The notes beneath the pieces are model-generated. The model did not search any database and had not been told where the DNA came from. It worked only from the letters and a program-made list of their open reading frames with translations. Positions 8,701 to 19,400 of a DNA stretch of 29,207 bases are shown here, in pieces. Each line of letters opens with the position of its first letter. Position 1 is the first letter of the stretch. Origin of the DNA: an uncultured Selenomonadales bacterium. GTDB taxonomy: Bacteria > Bacillota > Negativicutes > Selenomonadales > Selenomonadaceae. The translations under genes and the position numbers were made by a program. Location: positions 1-29,207 of the forward strand of contig CALGGP010000161.1 of assembly GCA_937915885.1 (NCBI GenBank), in the 5' to 3' direction.

Positions 8701-10406
8701 TCGGTGATCGTCGAGATCGCATCGCTCAACGTGAGCGTCGCGCCATCCACCGCCAACTTCGCCAATTGCGTCTTCGGCGCCGTCGCGCTGTCGAACACGA
8801 GATATTTGCTCTCGGTCGCGTTGCTCAGATCGAGCACCTTTTGATCGTCGGGCGCGATCGCCGGAGTCCATTGCACCGCCGTCAGCTCCGAGAATGTAAA
8901 GCCGCTCTTGCCCTTCAACGACTCGGCAACCATCATCGCTCCGTTGATCGTCCGCACCAAGCCGAAGTTCGTCTGCGTGTAAGTGATGCCGCTGATCGTC
9001 ACCGTCTCGCCCACGTCGAAGCCGGCAATCTTGGTAAAGATGCCGTCCGCCGCCGTCGCCGTAATCGTCGCATTCTTGCCGATCGTCAGAGTTTCGTCGG
9101 TTGCCTCGAGCGTGGCGTCGGCGTCCGCCGTCGAAGAGAACGTCGCCGTGCCGCTGTAAAGTTTCGCCGTCGGGGCGGTTGCGCCGCTCATCGCCGTCGT
9201 TTCAAACGTCAGCGCGCCGGTGCCTGTCAGGTTGACGTCGTTGATCGTCGCCGTGCCCTTCGGAATGCTCACGGTGCCTTCGTAGTCGACGGTGTAAGTG
9301 GTGCCCTCAATCGTCACCGTGCCGAGCGTCGTCGTCGGTGCCGTCAAACTGTCGACGACGGTGTAACTGCCTGCCGCAACGCCCGTCAAAGCAATCAAAC
9401 CGTTTGCATCGGGCGCAAAGAGCGATGTCCACTCCAACTTGTTGAGATCGATCGTGTTGGCGGTGGTCGTCGCCAACGACGCCGCATTGTTTTCGGTCTT
9501 CAACAGTCCGATCGCTGTCATCTTGTAGGCGGTCGAGCCGATCGTAAAGCCTTCGCCCGACTCAAGATCGCCGATCGTCGTGCCGTCGAGCGAAATCGTA
9601 ATGCCGTCGGGGTTATCGGTGCCTTTGACGTAGGAGTAATTGTCGGTGCCGATGGTGAGCGTGCCGCCGTTGAGAGTGATCGTCCCCGTCGTCGGAGCGC
9701 TGATCGACATGGTGCCCGCCGTCAACGTGAGCGCGCCCGTCGTTTGAGCCGCCGTCAACGTCGCCGCCAAAGTGATTGCCACGGTGTAATCGGTATAGCC
9801 CGCCGTCGAGTTGTCGAGCACGCGGAAGCCGCTGTTTGTCGTCGACAGATTGATCGTCGCGTCGGCGCTCGACACGTCGTAGGTCGGGAGCAACGCTTGA
9901 CCTGTCGTCGCATTGATCGATTGCGGAGTGTAGAGTTGAGTGCCGACGGTGAATTTCACTCCGCGCGGATCGGTGAGCGTCGCGTCGTTGACGGTGACGG
10001 TGGCAGTCGCGATGTTGCCGACGGTGAGCGTCGCGCCGTTGGTCGATAACGGATCGCCTGTCGCATTCGTCGCCCCTTCGACAACAACAAGATCGGTGTA
10101 GACCGCATCTTTGTACTCTATCTTCGTGTTGTCTTCGACAGCGTAGCCGACGGTGGTTGTGAGTTTATGATAAGTGGCGGTGGACTTCGCGCTGTCGAGC
10201 ACCCAATCAGAAGTATCGGTGACGGGCGTCGTCGGAGTATCGACGTCGGTGCCGAGCGCCAACTTGTAATTGGTCGTGTCGCCGCCGAGCGTCACGTCTT
10301 CTTTGTTGAGCGCCGCGTTGCCGATCGTCACCGTCTTATCGGCGATCGAAACGCCGTCGAGCCCCGTTATGCCGACCAGCGTGATCACGTCGGTCGTCGC
10401 CGTCAA
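2748..10406 (-). CDS. C-terminal fragment of giant RTX surface protein
   Basis: A 2552-codon open frame. Its nominal TTG start at 10406 is an artefact, because coding sequence in this frame continues upstream to the frameshift near 10545 (GESFTIGSTTYTYISGVG and onward). Approximate residue order: B-type module copy 5 and A-type copies 12-13 (1-700); five 90-residue repeats (about 740-1180), three nearly identical; a unique region with recurring LWTA(V/I)xGG motifs (about 1180-1690); a Gly/Ser hinge; Asp-rich stalk of about 270 residues (about 1705-1974); TTSSAPSDD linker repeats; RTX-like segments, first NGGADDDTIY, later IYGGTGDNSLWGGDSGDDTL and FGGTGSNEYIYGAGNGDD near the end. No cell-wall anchor or membrane segment follows. 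The C-terminal RTX region would carry the type I secretion signal and bind calcium. The stop TAA at 2748-2750 is 34 bases before a terminator. This part alone is unlikely to be translated. Confidence 0.75.
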   Translation of the reverse strand: MTATTDVITLVGITGLDGVSIADKTVTIGNAALNKEDVTLGGDTTNYKLALGTDVDTPTTPVTDTSDWVLDSAKSTATYHKLTTTVGYAVEDNTKIEYKDAVYTDLVVVEGATNATGDPLSTNGATLTVGNIATATVTVNDATLTDPRGVKFTVGTQLYTPQSINATTGQALLPTYDVSSADATINLSTTNSGFRVLDNSTAGYTDYTVAITLAATLTAAQTTGALTLTAGTMSISAPTTGTITLNGGTLTIGTDNYSYVKGTDNPDGITISLDGTTIGDLESGEGFTIGSTAYKMTAIGLLKTENNAASLATTTANTIDLNKLEWTSLFAPDANGLIALTGVAAGSYTVVDSLTAPTTTLGTVTIEGTTYTVDYEGTVSIPKGTATINDVNLTGTGALTFETTAMSGATAPTAKLYSGTATFSSTADADATLEATDETLTIGKNATITATAADGIFTKIAGFDVGETVTISGITYTQTNFGLVRTINGAMMVAESLKGKSGFTFSELTAVQWTPAIAPDDQKVLDLSNATESKYLVFDSATAPKTQLAKLAVDGATLTLSDAISTITDNITTITAPTTMRTMTVPFAATVNVTPKANAVYAINGASYTAADTNALSFATTASDATLYSGTVIGAATTAAVTLTASKNNLTVNAGSSITATAVDGSFTTLGDLQSGESFTVDGTTYIVKAVGVTKSDTVEGATTYTIYAGLTNGAFSLSALTVTDDVITLSGVKSIDGATLSNKVVTLTAADLDGKAVTLGGDANYTLALASDVDVPSTIAAGFDGLIYKSTGISAGYSLSTGNRSITYTAAEAATDLFTLSGVTSTDNVDVSDTTVIISADDLGASDVSLSGAGYVMSLASDVWKVSVTDAHFDGNTYKSQSNTAGYSLSTDSTLITYTAANTGTNLFTLTGVTSTDNVDVSDTTVIISADDLGASDVSLVGSGYSLSLASDVSAVNVTGAHFDGNIYKSQSNTAGYSLSTDSMLITYTAANTGTNLFTLTGVTSTDNVEVSDTTVIISADDLGASDVSLSGTGYTMKLASDVSAVNVTGAHFDGNIYKSQSNTAGYSLSTDSTLIKYTAANTGTNLFTLSGVKSTDGITVNNGTVTITTANLNNADVTITGEGYKLALASDVPTPIDTAAHFTAVENGSSTYQSASTAAGYTTAADGKSIAYTAARNATDIFTIAGITDTVGITVNAGNLVSFDSTQFNVSPNIHVTGIDVGTPYTLDGKQYAWTDIDGNTANVELNLWTAVDGGFAFNNQITVTGVDSYDNIKVINGGLNFLDAAVADDYNVHINGTTNVSIVGSARSLIDGDFDASNGLELARTPQTLASITFDGEFVFSDANNHSIDPSGNNELLGFATIEGGLLIGDGNVEVSVRNGRLALFDDDKIAGVLNAGDAWKDGAIIGDANALDAWTYDGNAIRLSTDEITIGGFTPTSETTIVTDGEAISIKGAEINLDALRIDGASVGGWQAKATLNGDGYVVTRADDGWTYGDYPWTALDNGVAYDYDGLKFTVEGGALNVDDLNRSLDGGVIPTASNVTVNSSDPALIHVFGDVSSVDGFAVTDIDGNALNGSELDLWTAIEGGVAYGDKLTVVGADADQIKYAVEDNGVTVEGIETLSSLHFAFDGDAPVSVNVDGTDYELKNYDANEGDLEIAGTADDTTPNTSGGGGSNGGGSSSGGSDDTGSGDDTGSGDDTGSGDNTDADSDSDSDSDSDSNSDSDSDSDSDSDSDSDSDSDSDSDSDSDSDSDSDSDSDSDSDSDSDSDSDSDSDSDSDSDSDSDSDSDSDSDSDSDSDSDSDSDSDADSDADSDADSDSDSDSDTDSDADSDADSDSDSDADSDADSDSDADSDSDADSDSDADSDSDADADTDADADTDADADADTDSDADTDSDADADSDTDADADADTDSDTDTDADADADTDADSDADADADADADADADADADADADSDADSDTDADADVDSDADDTTSPSDDTTSSAPSDDTTSSAPSDDTTSSAPVDDTTSSAPSDDTTYPTNVVDNIVNPNNYTETDVQTNTTVNEDGSVTKTVDTENIADNSAINVENNVENNDDDDDAAESTTVVDLTNTESKVLVKLGNGNQNVKLNNGSVATITKDATGAKEITASDGGSAIVDESDNDDVTINGGADDDTIYTSGKGLVDVSSGGNDDIYAYNGANVVGYDANTGSRLHIAVDNVFDAIMDGEILLGNGSFSVEGAENPVVTDANASDYGSMTNNIADRHGKTTRVISTYSRGGTADASNERQAMLIVGNINGYTDDESRLIGSSNDDSFIGGANDNIVTGSGTNEVYFKNSEAGGATIDQTTESTSRTTNNIRGYNPINNFIRMTINTFKTITAGFTNGLLSTMFGRTTNIFMSSGSSSRLSSIDRTPTADPTLTINSTAATIEARLTEPEQIILDAKNYAGDAVLIGNDNDNVIYGGTGDNSLWGGDSGDDTLFGGTGSNEYIYGAGNGDDVIENAKDGDLVKLIGINIADIDFKYTAIGDDGVTISMQDGGSLTINGTADVTYELNDDSRWSTDHAKRTFTRK
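2960..3110 (-). repeat. RTX-type calcium-binding nonapeptide repeats (C-terminal block)
   Basis: In the giant-gene frame this stretch encodes successive glycine/aspartate nonapeptides (GNDNDNVIYGGTGDNSLWGG, then GDDTLFGGTGSNEYIYG, then GAGNGDDVIENAKDGD). These follow the GGxGxDxUx pattern of hemolysin-type calcium-binding repeats, which fold as a parallel beta-roll on binding calcium after export. A weaker block (NGGADDDTIYTSG) lies near 3930-3970. The position close to the C-terminus is usual for type I secretion substrates. Confidence 0.8.
4480..5295 (-). repeat. Ser-Asp / Ala-Asp / Thr-Asp dipeptide low-complexity tract
   Basis: About 270 codons of hexanucleotide repeats of the form TCNGAN on the coding strand. 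Nearest the N-terminus the dipeptides are almost pure Ser-Asp; towards the C-terminus they pass into Ala-Asp and Thr-Asp. The tract is preceded by a Gly/Ser hinge with (GSGDDT)n and followed by (DDTTSSAPS)n. It resembles the SD stalks of staphylococcal clumping factor/Sdr proteins and should be an extended acidic spacer. Six-base slippage would change length without changing frame. The antisense strand has no stops either, which produces a false Ser-Glu-rich frame at 4351-5457. Confidence 0.9.
7146..7955 (-). repeat. Three near-identical 270-bp (90-residue) tandem repeats
   Basis: Anchors recur at 7051, 7321, 7591, 7861 and 8131, a 270-base period. The three units at 7955-7686, 7685-7416 and 7415-7146 encode LFTL(S/T)GVTSTDNV-VSDTTVIISADDLGASDVSL ... 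HFDGN-YKSQSNTAGYSLSTDS with very few differences. Flanking units at about 8200-7956 and 7145-6870 are diverged. This indicates recent unequal crossing-over or gene conversion in the middle of an older array. Confidence 0.85.
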
Positions 10407-10411
10407 ATTGC

Positions 10412-13400
10412 TCAGAGCAAACGCGCCGTCTTTGACGCCTGTGTAGACGGTATAAGTGGTCGTGCCGTCAACGGTGTCGCTCTTGGTGACGCCGACGCCG
10501 CTGATGTAAGTGTAGGTGGTCGAGCCGATCGTAAAGGATTCGCCGTTGCCGTGATCGTGCCGCCGCTTGTCACCGTCAAAGCGTTGTTCGTGGCAGTGAG
10601 AGTGGTCGCCGCCGTCGTCGCATCGACCGTGACGGAGCCGCTGTAAAGTTTCGAGCCGGAAGCCGTCGCGTCGAGCGTCAACAACGAAGTATCAGCCGCC
10701 GTGTAAGCGACATTGTTGACGGTGTAAGTGCCATTCGCCGTCGGCGTGATCGACAGTTTAGTCTCGTGATCGATCGTGTAAGCGTTATTGGCGGCAATCG
10801 TCGCCGTGCCGAGCGTCTTCGTCGGTTTTGTCAGATTGTCGACGACGGTGTAAGAACCCGTCGCCACTCCCGTCAAGGCGAGCACGCCGTTTTCGTCGGG
10901 CGCGAGCACCTTACCGGAAGTCGGCAGGAGCGTCACGGTACCGCCGATGAAGCCGTCAGTCACGAGTTCGGCAACATTGTCGCCGTCCATCAGCGCCAGC
11001 CCCATTGCGGTGAAGTACTTATAAGTCTTGGCGTCGGTGCCGGTGGTGATGGTAAACGATTCGCCGTCGGTATCGATGCCGCCGATGGTGGTGAAGCTGC
11101 CGTTGGCCGCCGTCGCCGTGACATTACTGCCGCTTGCGACCGTCAAAGTTTCGTTCGTGGCGTTGAGAGTGATCGCCGCCGTCGTCGCGTCGACCGTGAC
11201 GGAGCCCGCGTAAAGCGTCGCGCTCGTAGCCGTCGCGTCAAGCGTCAGATCGCCCGAGCCGTTGAAGGTAACTTTGTTGACCGTCGCCGTATTCGATACT
11301 TTGACTTTCGTCTCGTAATCGACGGTGTAAGTGGTGCCGTCGACCGTCGCCGTGCCGAGATTCGTAGTCGGAGTGTCGAGGCTGTCAACAACGGTGTAAT
11401 TGCCCTTTTCGAGCGTCGACAGATCGAGTACGCCGTTCGTCGGCGCAATGATATTCGCCCACTCCGCCTTGCTGATATCGATCGCCTTATCGGTGATCGT
11501 CGCCAGTTTATTATCGCCGCGTTTGAGTCCGAGCGCCGTCACGGTGTAAGTGGTCGAGCCGATTGTAAAGGATTCGCCGCTGTCGAGCCCGCCGAGCGTC
11601 GTGAAGCTGCCTTCCGCCGCCGTCGCCGTAATACTGCCGCTTGCCACCGACAATATTTCGTTCGTCGCCGCGAGCGTCGTCGCGTTCACCGTCACCGTGC
11701 CGTCGTAAAGCGTCGCGCCGTCGGTCGTCGCGTCAATCGTCAGATCGCCAGAACCGTTGAAGGTAACGCTGTTGACCGTCGCCGTATTCGATACTTTGAC
11801 TTTCGTCTTGTAATTGACGGTGTAAGTCGTGCCGTTGACCGTCGCCGCGCCGAGATTCGTCGTCGGATTTTCGAGACTGTCAACGACGGTGTAGGTGCCG
11901 TTCGTCGTCGGCATTGTCAACACGTCGTTTGTCGGCGCAATCATATCAGCCCACGTCGCCGTCGAGATATCGATCGAGCCATTGTCGAGCGTCGCCAGTT
12001 TATTATCGTCGCGCGTCAAGCCGATCGCCGTCGCGGTGTAATTGTTCGAGCCGAGGCTGAAGGTGTCGCCCGATTGCAGATCGGCAATCGTCGTCGCCTT
12101 GCCTTCGACCGCCGTCACGTTGATCGAGGAAGCGGAGCCCGCCGTCAATGTGCCGTCGACCGACAACGTGAGCGTGCCCGACGCCGCGACCGTCACCGTG
12201 CCCGCGTAGAGCCCCGTCTTCGGTGCGTCGGAGGCGGTTGTCGCTGTCGTTATCAACTGCAAAGCCGTCGTGCCGGTGAAGGCGTCGCCGTTGACCGTGA
12301 CGGTGCCCGCGCCCACGCTGACCGTGCCGTTGTAATCGACCGTGTAAGTGTTATTGGCGGCAACCGTCACCGTGCCGAGCGTCGGCGCCGTCGGAGTGTC
12401 GAGACTGTTGACGACGGTGTAAGTGCCGATCGTCGTCGGCAGAGCCAACACGTTGTTTGCATCGGGCGCAATGATCGATCCCCACGTCGCCGAGGCGAGA
12501 GTGATCGAATCGCCGTCGATCGTCGCCAACTTCGACTCGTCGTTTTCGGTCTTGATCAATCCGATCGCCGTCATCTTGTAATTGACCGATCCGATCGAGA
12601 ATGTATCGCCGCTGTCGAGCGCGCCGATCGTAGTGAGTTTGCCTTCGGTCGCCGTCGCAGTGATCGCGCCGCCCTTCGTCACCGTCAAACTTTCGGACGT
12701 GGCGGCAAGCGTCGTATCGGAACTGAGCGCCGCGACCGTCACCGTGCCGTCGCTCAACGTCGAAGACTCCGCCGTCGTGTCGAATGTCAAAGCGTTGGCA
12801 TCAGCCGCAGTGTAGCGCACGCCGTTGACTGTGTAGTTGGTGTCCGCCGTCGGCGTGAAGGAAATCGTTGCTTCGTAGTCGACGGTGTAGGTGTTGCTGC
12901 CGACGGTGACGTTGCCGGACTTCGACGTCGGGCTGTCAACGCTGTCGACCACGAGGTAAGACCCTGCCGCGACCGTCGACAGATCGAGCGCCGCGTTCTC
13001 GGCGGGAGCCGCCAACAAGCCCTTCCACGTCGTGGTCGATGCCGTCAACGCCGAAACCGTGAGCATGCTGCTCTTCAACGATTCCGCAATCGTCTTTGTC
13101 TTGCCGTCGTCACGCAACAGCCCGAACGTCGTCATCGTGTAAGTGGTCGAGCCGACCTTGAATCCTTCGCCCGTCTCGAGATCGCCGATCGTCACCCCGT
13201 CGAGCGTGATCGTCACGCCGTCTTTTGTCGTGGTGTCTTCGACATAGGAATAATCGACGCCGTTGATCGTGAGCGTGCCGCCGTTGAGAGTGATCGTCCC
13301 GCTCGTCGGATCGCTGATTGACAGAGTGCCTTTCGTCAGAGTGAGCGCGCCGCTTTCTTTCGTTGCCGTCAACGTCGCGTCGGCGGTGACTGTCACGTCA

Positions 13401-16400
13401 TAGTCGACCTTCGTCGTCGCACTCGTGAGCACGCGGAAGCCGGTGTTGGCGGTCGACAGAGTGATCGTCGCGTCGGCGGTTGTGGCGTCGTAGGTCGGGA
13501 GCAACGCTTGATCCGTTGTCGAGATCGCCTTCGGAGTGTAGAGCTGATTGTCGACGGTGAATTTCACTCCGCGCGGATCGTTGATCGAATTGTTATTGAC
13601 TGTGACGGTGGCTTTCGATATGTCGGTGACGGTGAGCGTCGCGCCGTCCGAGAACGGATCGCCCGATGCCGCCGTCGCCCCGTTGACCGTCACAAGGTCG
13701 GTATAGACCGCATCTTTGTGTTCGATCTTCGTGGTGCCGTCGAGCGCATAGCCTTCGGTGGTGGTGAGACTGTGATAGGTGGCGGTGGATTTTTCGGCGT
13801 CGAGCACCCAACTCATGGTCGGATTGGCGGGCGCCTCCGCAGTGGGAGCGTCGGTGCCGAGCGCCAACGAATAATTTTCGGTGTCGCCGCCGAGCGTCAC
13901 GTCTTTTTGATCGAGCGATGCCGCCCCGACCGTCACCGTCGTCCCGTCGATCGAGATGCCGTCAAGAGATTTAATGCCGACCAGCGTGATAACGCCGTCG
14001 CCCGCCGTCAAATTGCTCAACGTCACCGACGCGCCGTCGTCGCCCGCCGTCACGTTCGTGTAGATCGTATAGGTGGTCGCGTCGTTCGTCGTCGCCGCCG
14101 TCGTCAAGCCGAAGTCTTTCATCGTGTACGTCGTGCCGCCGATGATCACCGACTCGCCGCTGTCGAGCCCGCCGACCGCAGTGAATTTGCCGCCCGTCGC
14201 CGTCGCCGTCACCGCGCCGCCTTTGACCAGCACAAAGCTGTCGTCCGCCGCCGCGATCGTCACATCGTCCGTCGCCGTCGTCGCATCGACCGTGATCGTC
14301 CCGGCGTAAAGCGCCGCCGTCGGATCGGTGTCGCCGTCCGTCGCCGTCGTCGTCAACGTCAACGCCGTCGAGCCGTCAAAAATTGTGCCGTTGACTGTGA
14401 CCGTGCCGCTTGCGAAGTCGACATTGCCCGCGTAATCGACCGTGTAAGTGTCGCCGACCGTCGCCGTGCCGAATTTCGTCGTCGGCGTCGTCAAGCTGTC
14501 GACAATCACGTAATCGCCCGCCGTCGTCGCCGTAAGATCGAGCGTCGTCACTCCGTCGGTGGTGACGGGAGCCAACAACGCCTTCCAAACCGTGGTCTCC
14601 GCCGTCAACGTCGCAACCGTCAAACTGTCGCTCGTCAACGCGTCCGCAACCGTCTTCGTCGTGCCGTCGTAGCGAATCAGCCCGAACTCCGTCATCGTGT
14701 ACGTGAGATCGCCAATCTTGAATCCTTCGCCCGTCGACAGCCCGCCGATCGTCGCACCGTCGAGCGCGATCGTAATGCCGTCGGTGGTCGTCGAGCCCTT
14801 GACGTAGGAATAATCGACGCCGCCGATCGTAAGCGTGCCGCCGTTTAGAGTGATCGAGCCCGTCGTCGGATCGGTGATCGACATGGTGCCCGCCGTCAAC
14901 GTCAAGGCGCCGCTCGATTGAGCCGCATTCAACGTCGCCGCCGCCGTCACCGTCACCGCGTAATCGGTGTAAGCCGTCGAAGATGTGAGCACGCGCAAGC
15001 CGCCGTCGCCCACAGACAAATTGATCGTCGCCGCCGCACTCGACACGTCCGCCGTGACCAGCAACGTTTGCGCCTCCGTCGTGCTGAGCGCCTTCGGAGT
15101 GTAGCGTTTCTTGTCGGTGTCGGTGCCGGCGTAGAAGTTAGTACCGAGCAATGTGAGCTTGGTCGTATCGCTGGCGAAGAACGCGGGAGTTTTGCCTTCG
15201 CCGACGGTGATCGTCGCGCCGTCGCTCGACGTGGGATCGCCCGAGACCGCCGTCACTCCGTTGACCGTGTACAGGGAGCCGCCTTCCGCGTCGCTGTAAG
15301 TGATCGACTTGGTGTCGCTTGCCAACGTATAGCCTTCGGTCTTCGTGACGGTCTGATATTTTGCGGTGAACGTCGCGCCGTTGACAACCCACGCCGCAGG
15401 CATATTCGTCGGCTCGGTGGTCGGCGTGATCTCGACCGATATCTCGTCGCCCGTCTCCTGAAGGATGCCGTTGATCGTGGTGCCCTTGCCGTAGGTGATC
15501 GTGCCGGCTTGACCGCCGTCGCCCCGGCCGATGCCCGCGCCGATGTTTGACGAGGCGGTGACATTTGCCGTGCCGCCGATCGTTATTTTGCCGACGACGC
15601 TGTTCTCGCCCGAGCCGATGCCCGCGCCGTAGTTCGCCGAGCCGGTGACCTTTGCCGAGCCGCCGATCGTGATGTTGCCGGAGGTGGCACTGTAGCCCGA
15701 GCCGATGCCCGCGCCTTGGTACGCCGTCACGTCCACCTTGACGGAGCCGCCGATATTGATCGCGCCGACCGTTTGATTGAAATTGGAGCCGATGCCCGCG
15801 CCGTACGCAATCCCCGTCATGTCCACCTTCAACGAGCCGTCGCCGATGATGTTCAGCGTGCCGGTGTACACGCGTATCGCTGAAGTATTTGGGTTACCGC
15901 CGTAGGTATTTGTGAGCGTGTTGGTGCCCTTGACGGTGAGGTAGTTGTCGCCCCCGCCGAATTCGATCAGGTTCCTCATACCATTGCTCGTGGAGAGGTT
16001 GAGGTCTTGAATCCAAAGGTTGATGCTTTCGGCATCATACGCATTGATATATGCTTCTGACAGAGTGACGTTGCTGTCGCCGATGATCTTGACATTCTTC
16101 ACGCCGTCGTTGATCGTAACCGTGCCGCTGAAGTCCGCCGCGAATTTATAGATGCCGTCCGCGCTGATAGTGTAGCCGTTCGTGCCGCTCATCGTTGTCA
16201 TTGGGAAGGTCTTCGCCGCTGCGGGAGCGTCGGAGCCGAGCGCCAACGTATAATTGCTGTCGCCGCTGATCGTCACCGTCTCTTGATTGAGCGACGCCGC
16301 CCCGACCGTAAACGTCTTATTGTCGCCCAACGTAACGCCGTCAAGCGACTTGAGCCCTTCGATTTTTACAACGCCGCTCGTATCCGTCTTCGTCAACTCG

Positions 16401-19400
16401 CTCAACGCGATCGCTTTGTCTTTGACGTTGGTGTAGATCGTATAAACGTTCGTGTCGCCGCTCTTCTCGGACTTGACCAAGCCGTAAGATTTGACGGTGT
16501 AAGTCGCGCTGTCGGTGCCGGTGTAGAGAGTAAGCGTTTCGTCCACATCGAGATCGCCGAGCACAAACGAATAGCCGCTTTCGCCGGTGATCGTCGCGTC
16601 CGTCCGATTGAGCGATTTCTCCGTGACCGTGATCGTCTTGCCGCTGATCGAGACGCCGGTAAGCGACTTGAGCCCGTCGAGTTGGATAACGCCTTCGACG
16701 TTCGACCCGTTGACGTCCTTCGACAGATCGCTGATGTTGAATGCGCCTTCCGTCAAGCCGGTGTAGACGGTATAAACGGGTTCGGTGCCGCCGGCATCGG
16801 TCTTGACGACGCCGTAGCCCGTGACGGTGTAAGTGATCGCACCGTCGCCGCTGCCGAGCGTAAACGTCTCGTTCTCGTTGAGCCCGCCGAGCGCGGTGAA
16901 TTTTCCTTCCGTCGCCGTCGCGGTGATCGCTCCGCCCTTGCCGACCGTCAACGTGTCGCTCTGCGCCTCGAACGTCAAATCGGAATCCGATCCCGCCGTC
17001 AAGCTAACCGTGCCTTCGACCAGTTTCACGCTCGACGCGGTGTCGTCCGTCGCCGGCTTCGCCTCAACCGTGATCGCCGTCGTCGCATTAAACGCAACAT
17101 TGTCGATCGTCACATTGCCCGACGCAACTTTGATCTTCGTCGAAAGAATTGCCGGCTCGTCGGCGGTGTCGACCACGCTGTAGGACGTGACGCCGCTTTC
17201 GACGGTGATCGTCGCGTCGCCGATCTTGGTTTCAAACGGCTTGGTGAGATCGCTGACGACGATGTAATTGCCCGCCTCGAGCTCCGACATGTCGAGCACG
17301 CCGTTTTCATCGGGCGCAATGAACGAACTGCCGAGCTCCGTGCCGACGGTGAAGACGCCGCCGACAAAGCCTTTGGTATCGACCACGCCCAAAATTTTAT
17401 CGCCGTCGATCTGCACAAGCCCTGTGCCCTCGACGTAGCGGTAAGTCTTCGTCGCAGTGCCGTCGTTGATGGTGAACTGTTCGCCGTTGGTGTCGATGCC
17501 GCTGACGGTCTTGAATTTGCCTTCCTCCGCCGTCACGGTGGCTTTACTGCCCTGCGCGATCGTCACGCTGTCGACCGTCGCCGAGAATGTGATCTCCGCG
17601 TCCGTCGCGTCGAGCTCCACCGAGCCGGTGTAAAGCACTGCCGTTGCGGCGGCGGTTTCGGTCTTCGGCGTCGTTTGCAACGTCAAGTCGTCGGTCGTGA
17701 CGAAGGTCGAGCCGTTGACTTCGACGGTGCCCTTCGCGACCGTGATCCGACCGTCATACTCCGCGCTGTAGACGACATTGCCGCTTTCGTTGACGGAAAT
17801 TTTTATTTCGCCCGATTTGTTCGTCGGGTTGGTCGTGCTGTCGACGACGTAATAGGTGCCGTTCGATACGCGCAACAGATCGACCGTGCCGCCGACGGGC
17901 GCAAGCAGTTTCGCCCACGTCTTGCGCGTCAAATTGCGATAGGTGATCGAGTCTGTGTCGCCTTCCGTCCACTCGGTGGCAACCGACAGCGTGCCGTCAT
18001 CTTTTTTGATCAGTCCCATCGTCGACATCGTGTAAGTGAGACTGCCGAGACTGTCGGGATCGCCGTAGGTAAAGCTCTCGCCGTTATTGTCGAGCCCGCC
18101 GATCGAGTAGACGCCGCCGTTGCTGAAATTGACGGTGATCGCGGTGTTTGCGCCGGTGGAAATTTCGTCGTCGGTCGCCGTGACGGTCGCGTTCGCGCCG
18201 AGGCTGACCGTGCCCGCCTTAAGCGTCGCCGTCGCGTCGGCAGTGTCGGTCTTCTTCGTCGTCGTAAACGTCAAGGCGTCGGTGCCGGTGAGCGTCGTGC
18301 CGTTGATCGTGACGGTGCCGATCGGTACCTTAACGTCGCCCGCGTAATCGACGGTGTAAGTGGTGCCTTCAATCGTCACGGTGCCAAGATTCGACGTCGG
18401 ATTGGTGAGACTGTTGACGACGGTGTAAGTGCCCGCCGCCGTCGACGACAGATCGAGCACGTCGTTGGTCGGAGCAATGATGTCCGTCCACGTCAGATCG
18501 GCTAAAGTCACAGATGAAACGCCGACGGTGTTCATCGCCAGTTTATTATCGCTGCGCATCAAACCGAGCGCCGTCACGGTGTAAGTTTGTGCGTCGTCGC
18601 CGCTTCCGATGGTAAAGGATTCGCCGTTGGTGTCGAGCCCGCCGACGGTGGTAAAGCTGCCGTTGGTCGCCGTCACTGTGATCGAAGTGTTTGCGCCCGC
18701 CGTCAATGTGCCGTCGGTCGTCGCCGTGACCGAGCCGCCGTTCTCGAGTGATACCGTGCCGGTGTAGAGCGTCGCCGTCGGAGTGTCGCCGCTCGTCGTC
18801 GTCAGCGTCAAAGCCGTCGTGCCGACAAAGACGCTGCTGTTGACGGTCGAGGTGCCGCTCGCCATTGACACGGTGCCGCCGTAATTGACGGTGTAATTTT
18901 TATTGTCGGCAACCGTCACCGTGCCGTATTTATCCGTCGGGGCGGTGGGACTGTTGACGATGATGTAATTGCCGGTCGCCGTCGTCGTCGAAAGATCAAG
19001 CGCCGTGCCCGAGGCGGGACTCTGCAACAGCGAATACCAAACCGTGGTCTCCGCCGTCAAATCCGCAACCGTGACACTGTCGCCCGTCAACGACTCCGCG
19101 AGCATCGTATTGCCGTCGCCGTCATATCGCATCAGCCCAAGCGCCGTCCGAGTGTAGGTGTCGCCGTTGAAGACAAAACTTTCGCCTTCGGCTATGCCGC
19201 CTATGGTGACGGCGCCGTTCTCCGCGCGGGTGATCGTAATGCCGTCGGTGTCGGTGGCGTCGACGGTGTAAGAATAAGTGTTGCCGTCGACAGTCAAGAT
19301 ACCGCCGGTGACGGTAACGGTGTACGAATTCGGAGTGCTGATCGACATGGCGCCCGCCGACAACGTCAATGCGCCCGTCGTCTGAGCCGCCGTCAACGTC

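Noticed and set aside
8385..18505. Very long + strand frames (8385-10049, 10766-13321, 13508-14848, 16283-18505)
   Set aside because: Arg/Asp/Val-rich translations opposite the giant gene with no domains. The high GC third positions of the - strand repeats remove stops, and each mirrors the repeat structure.
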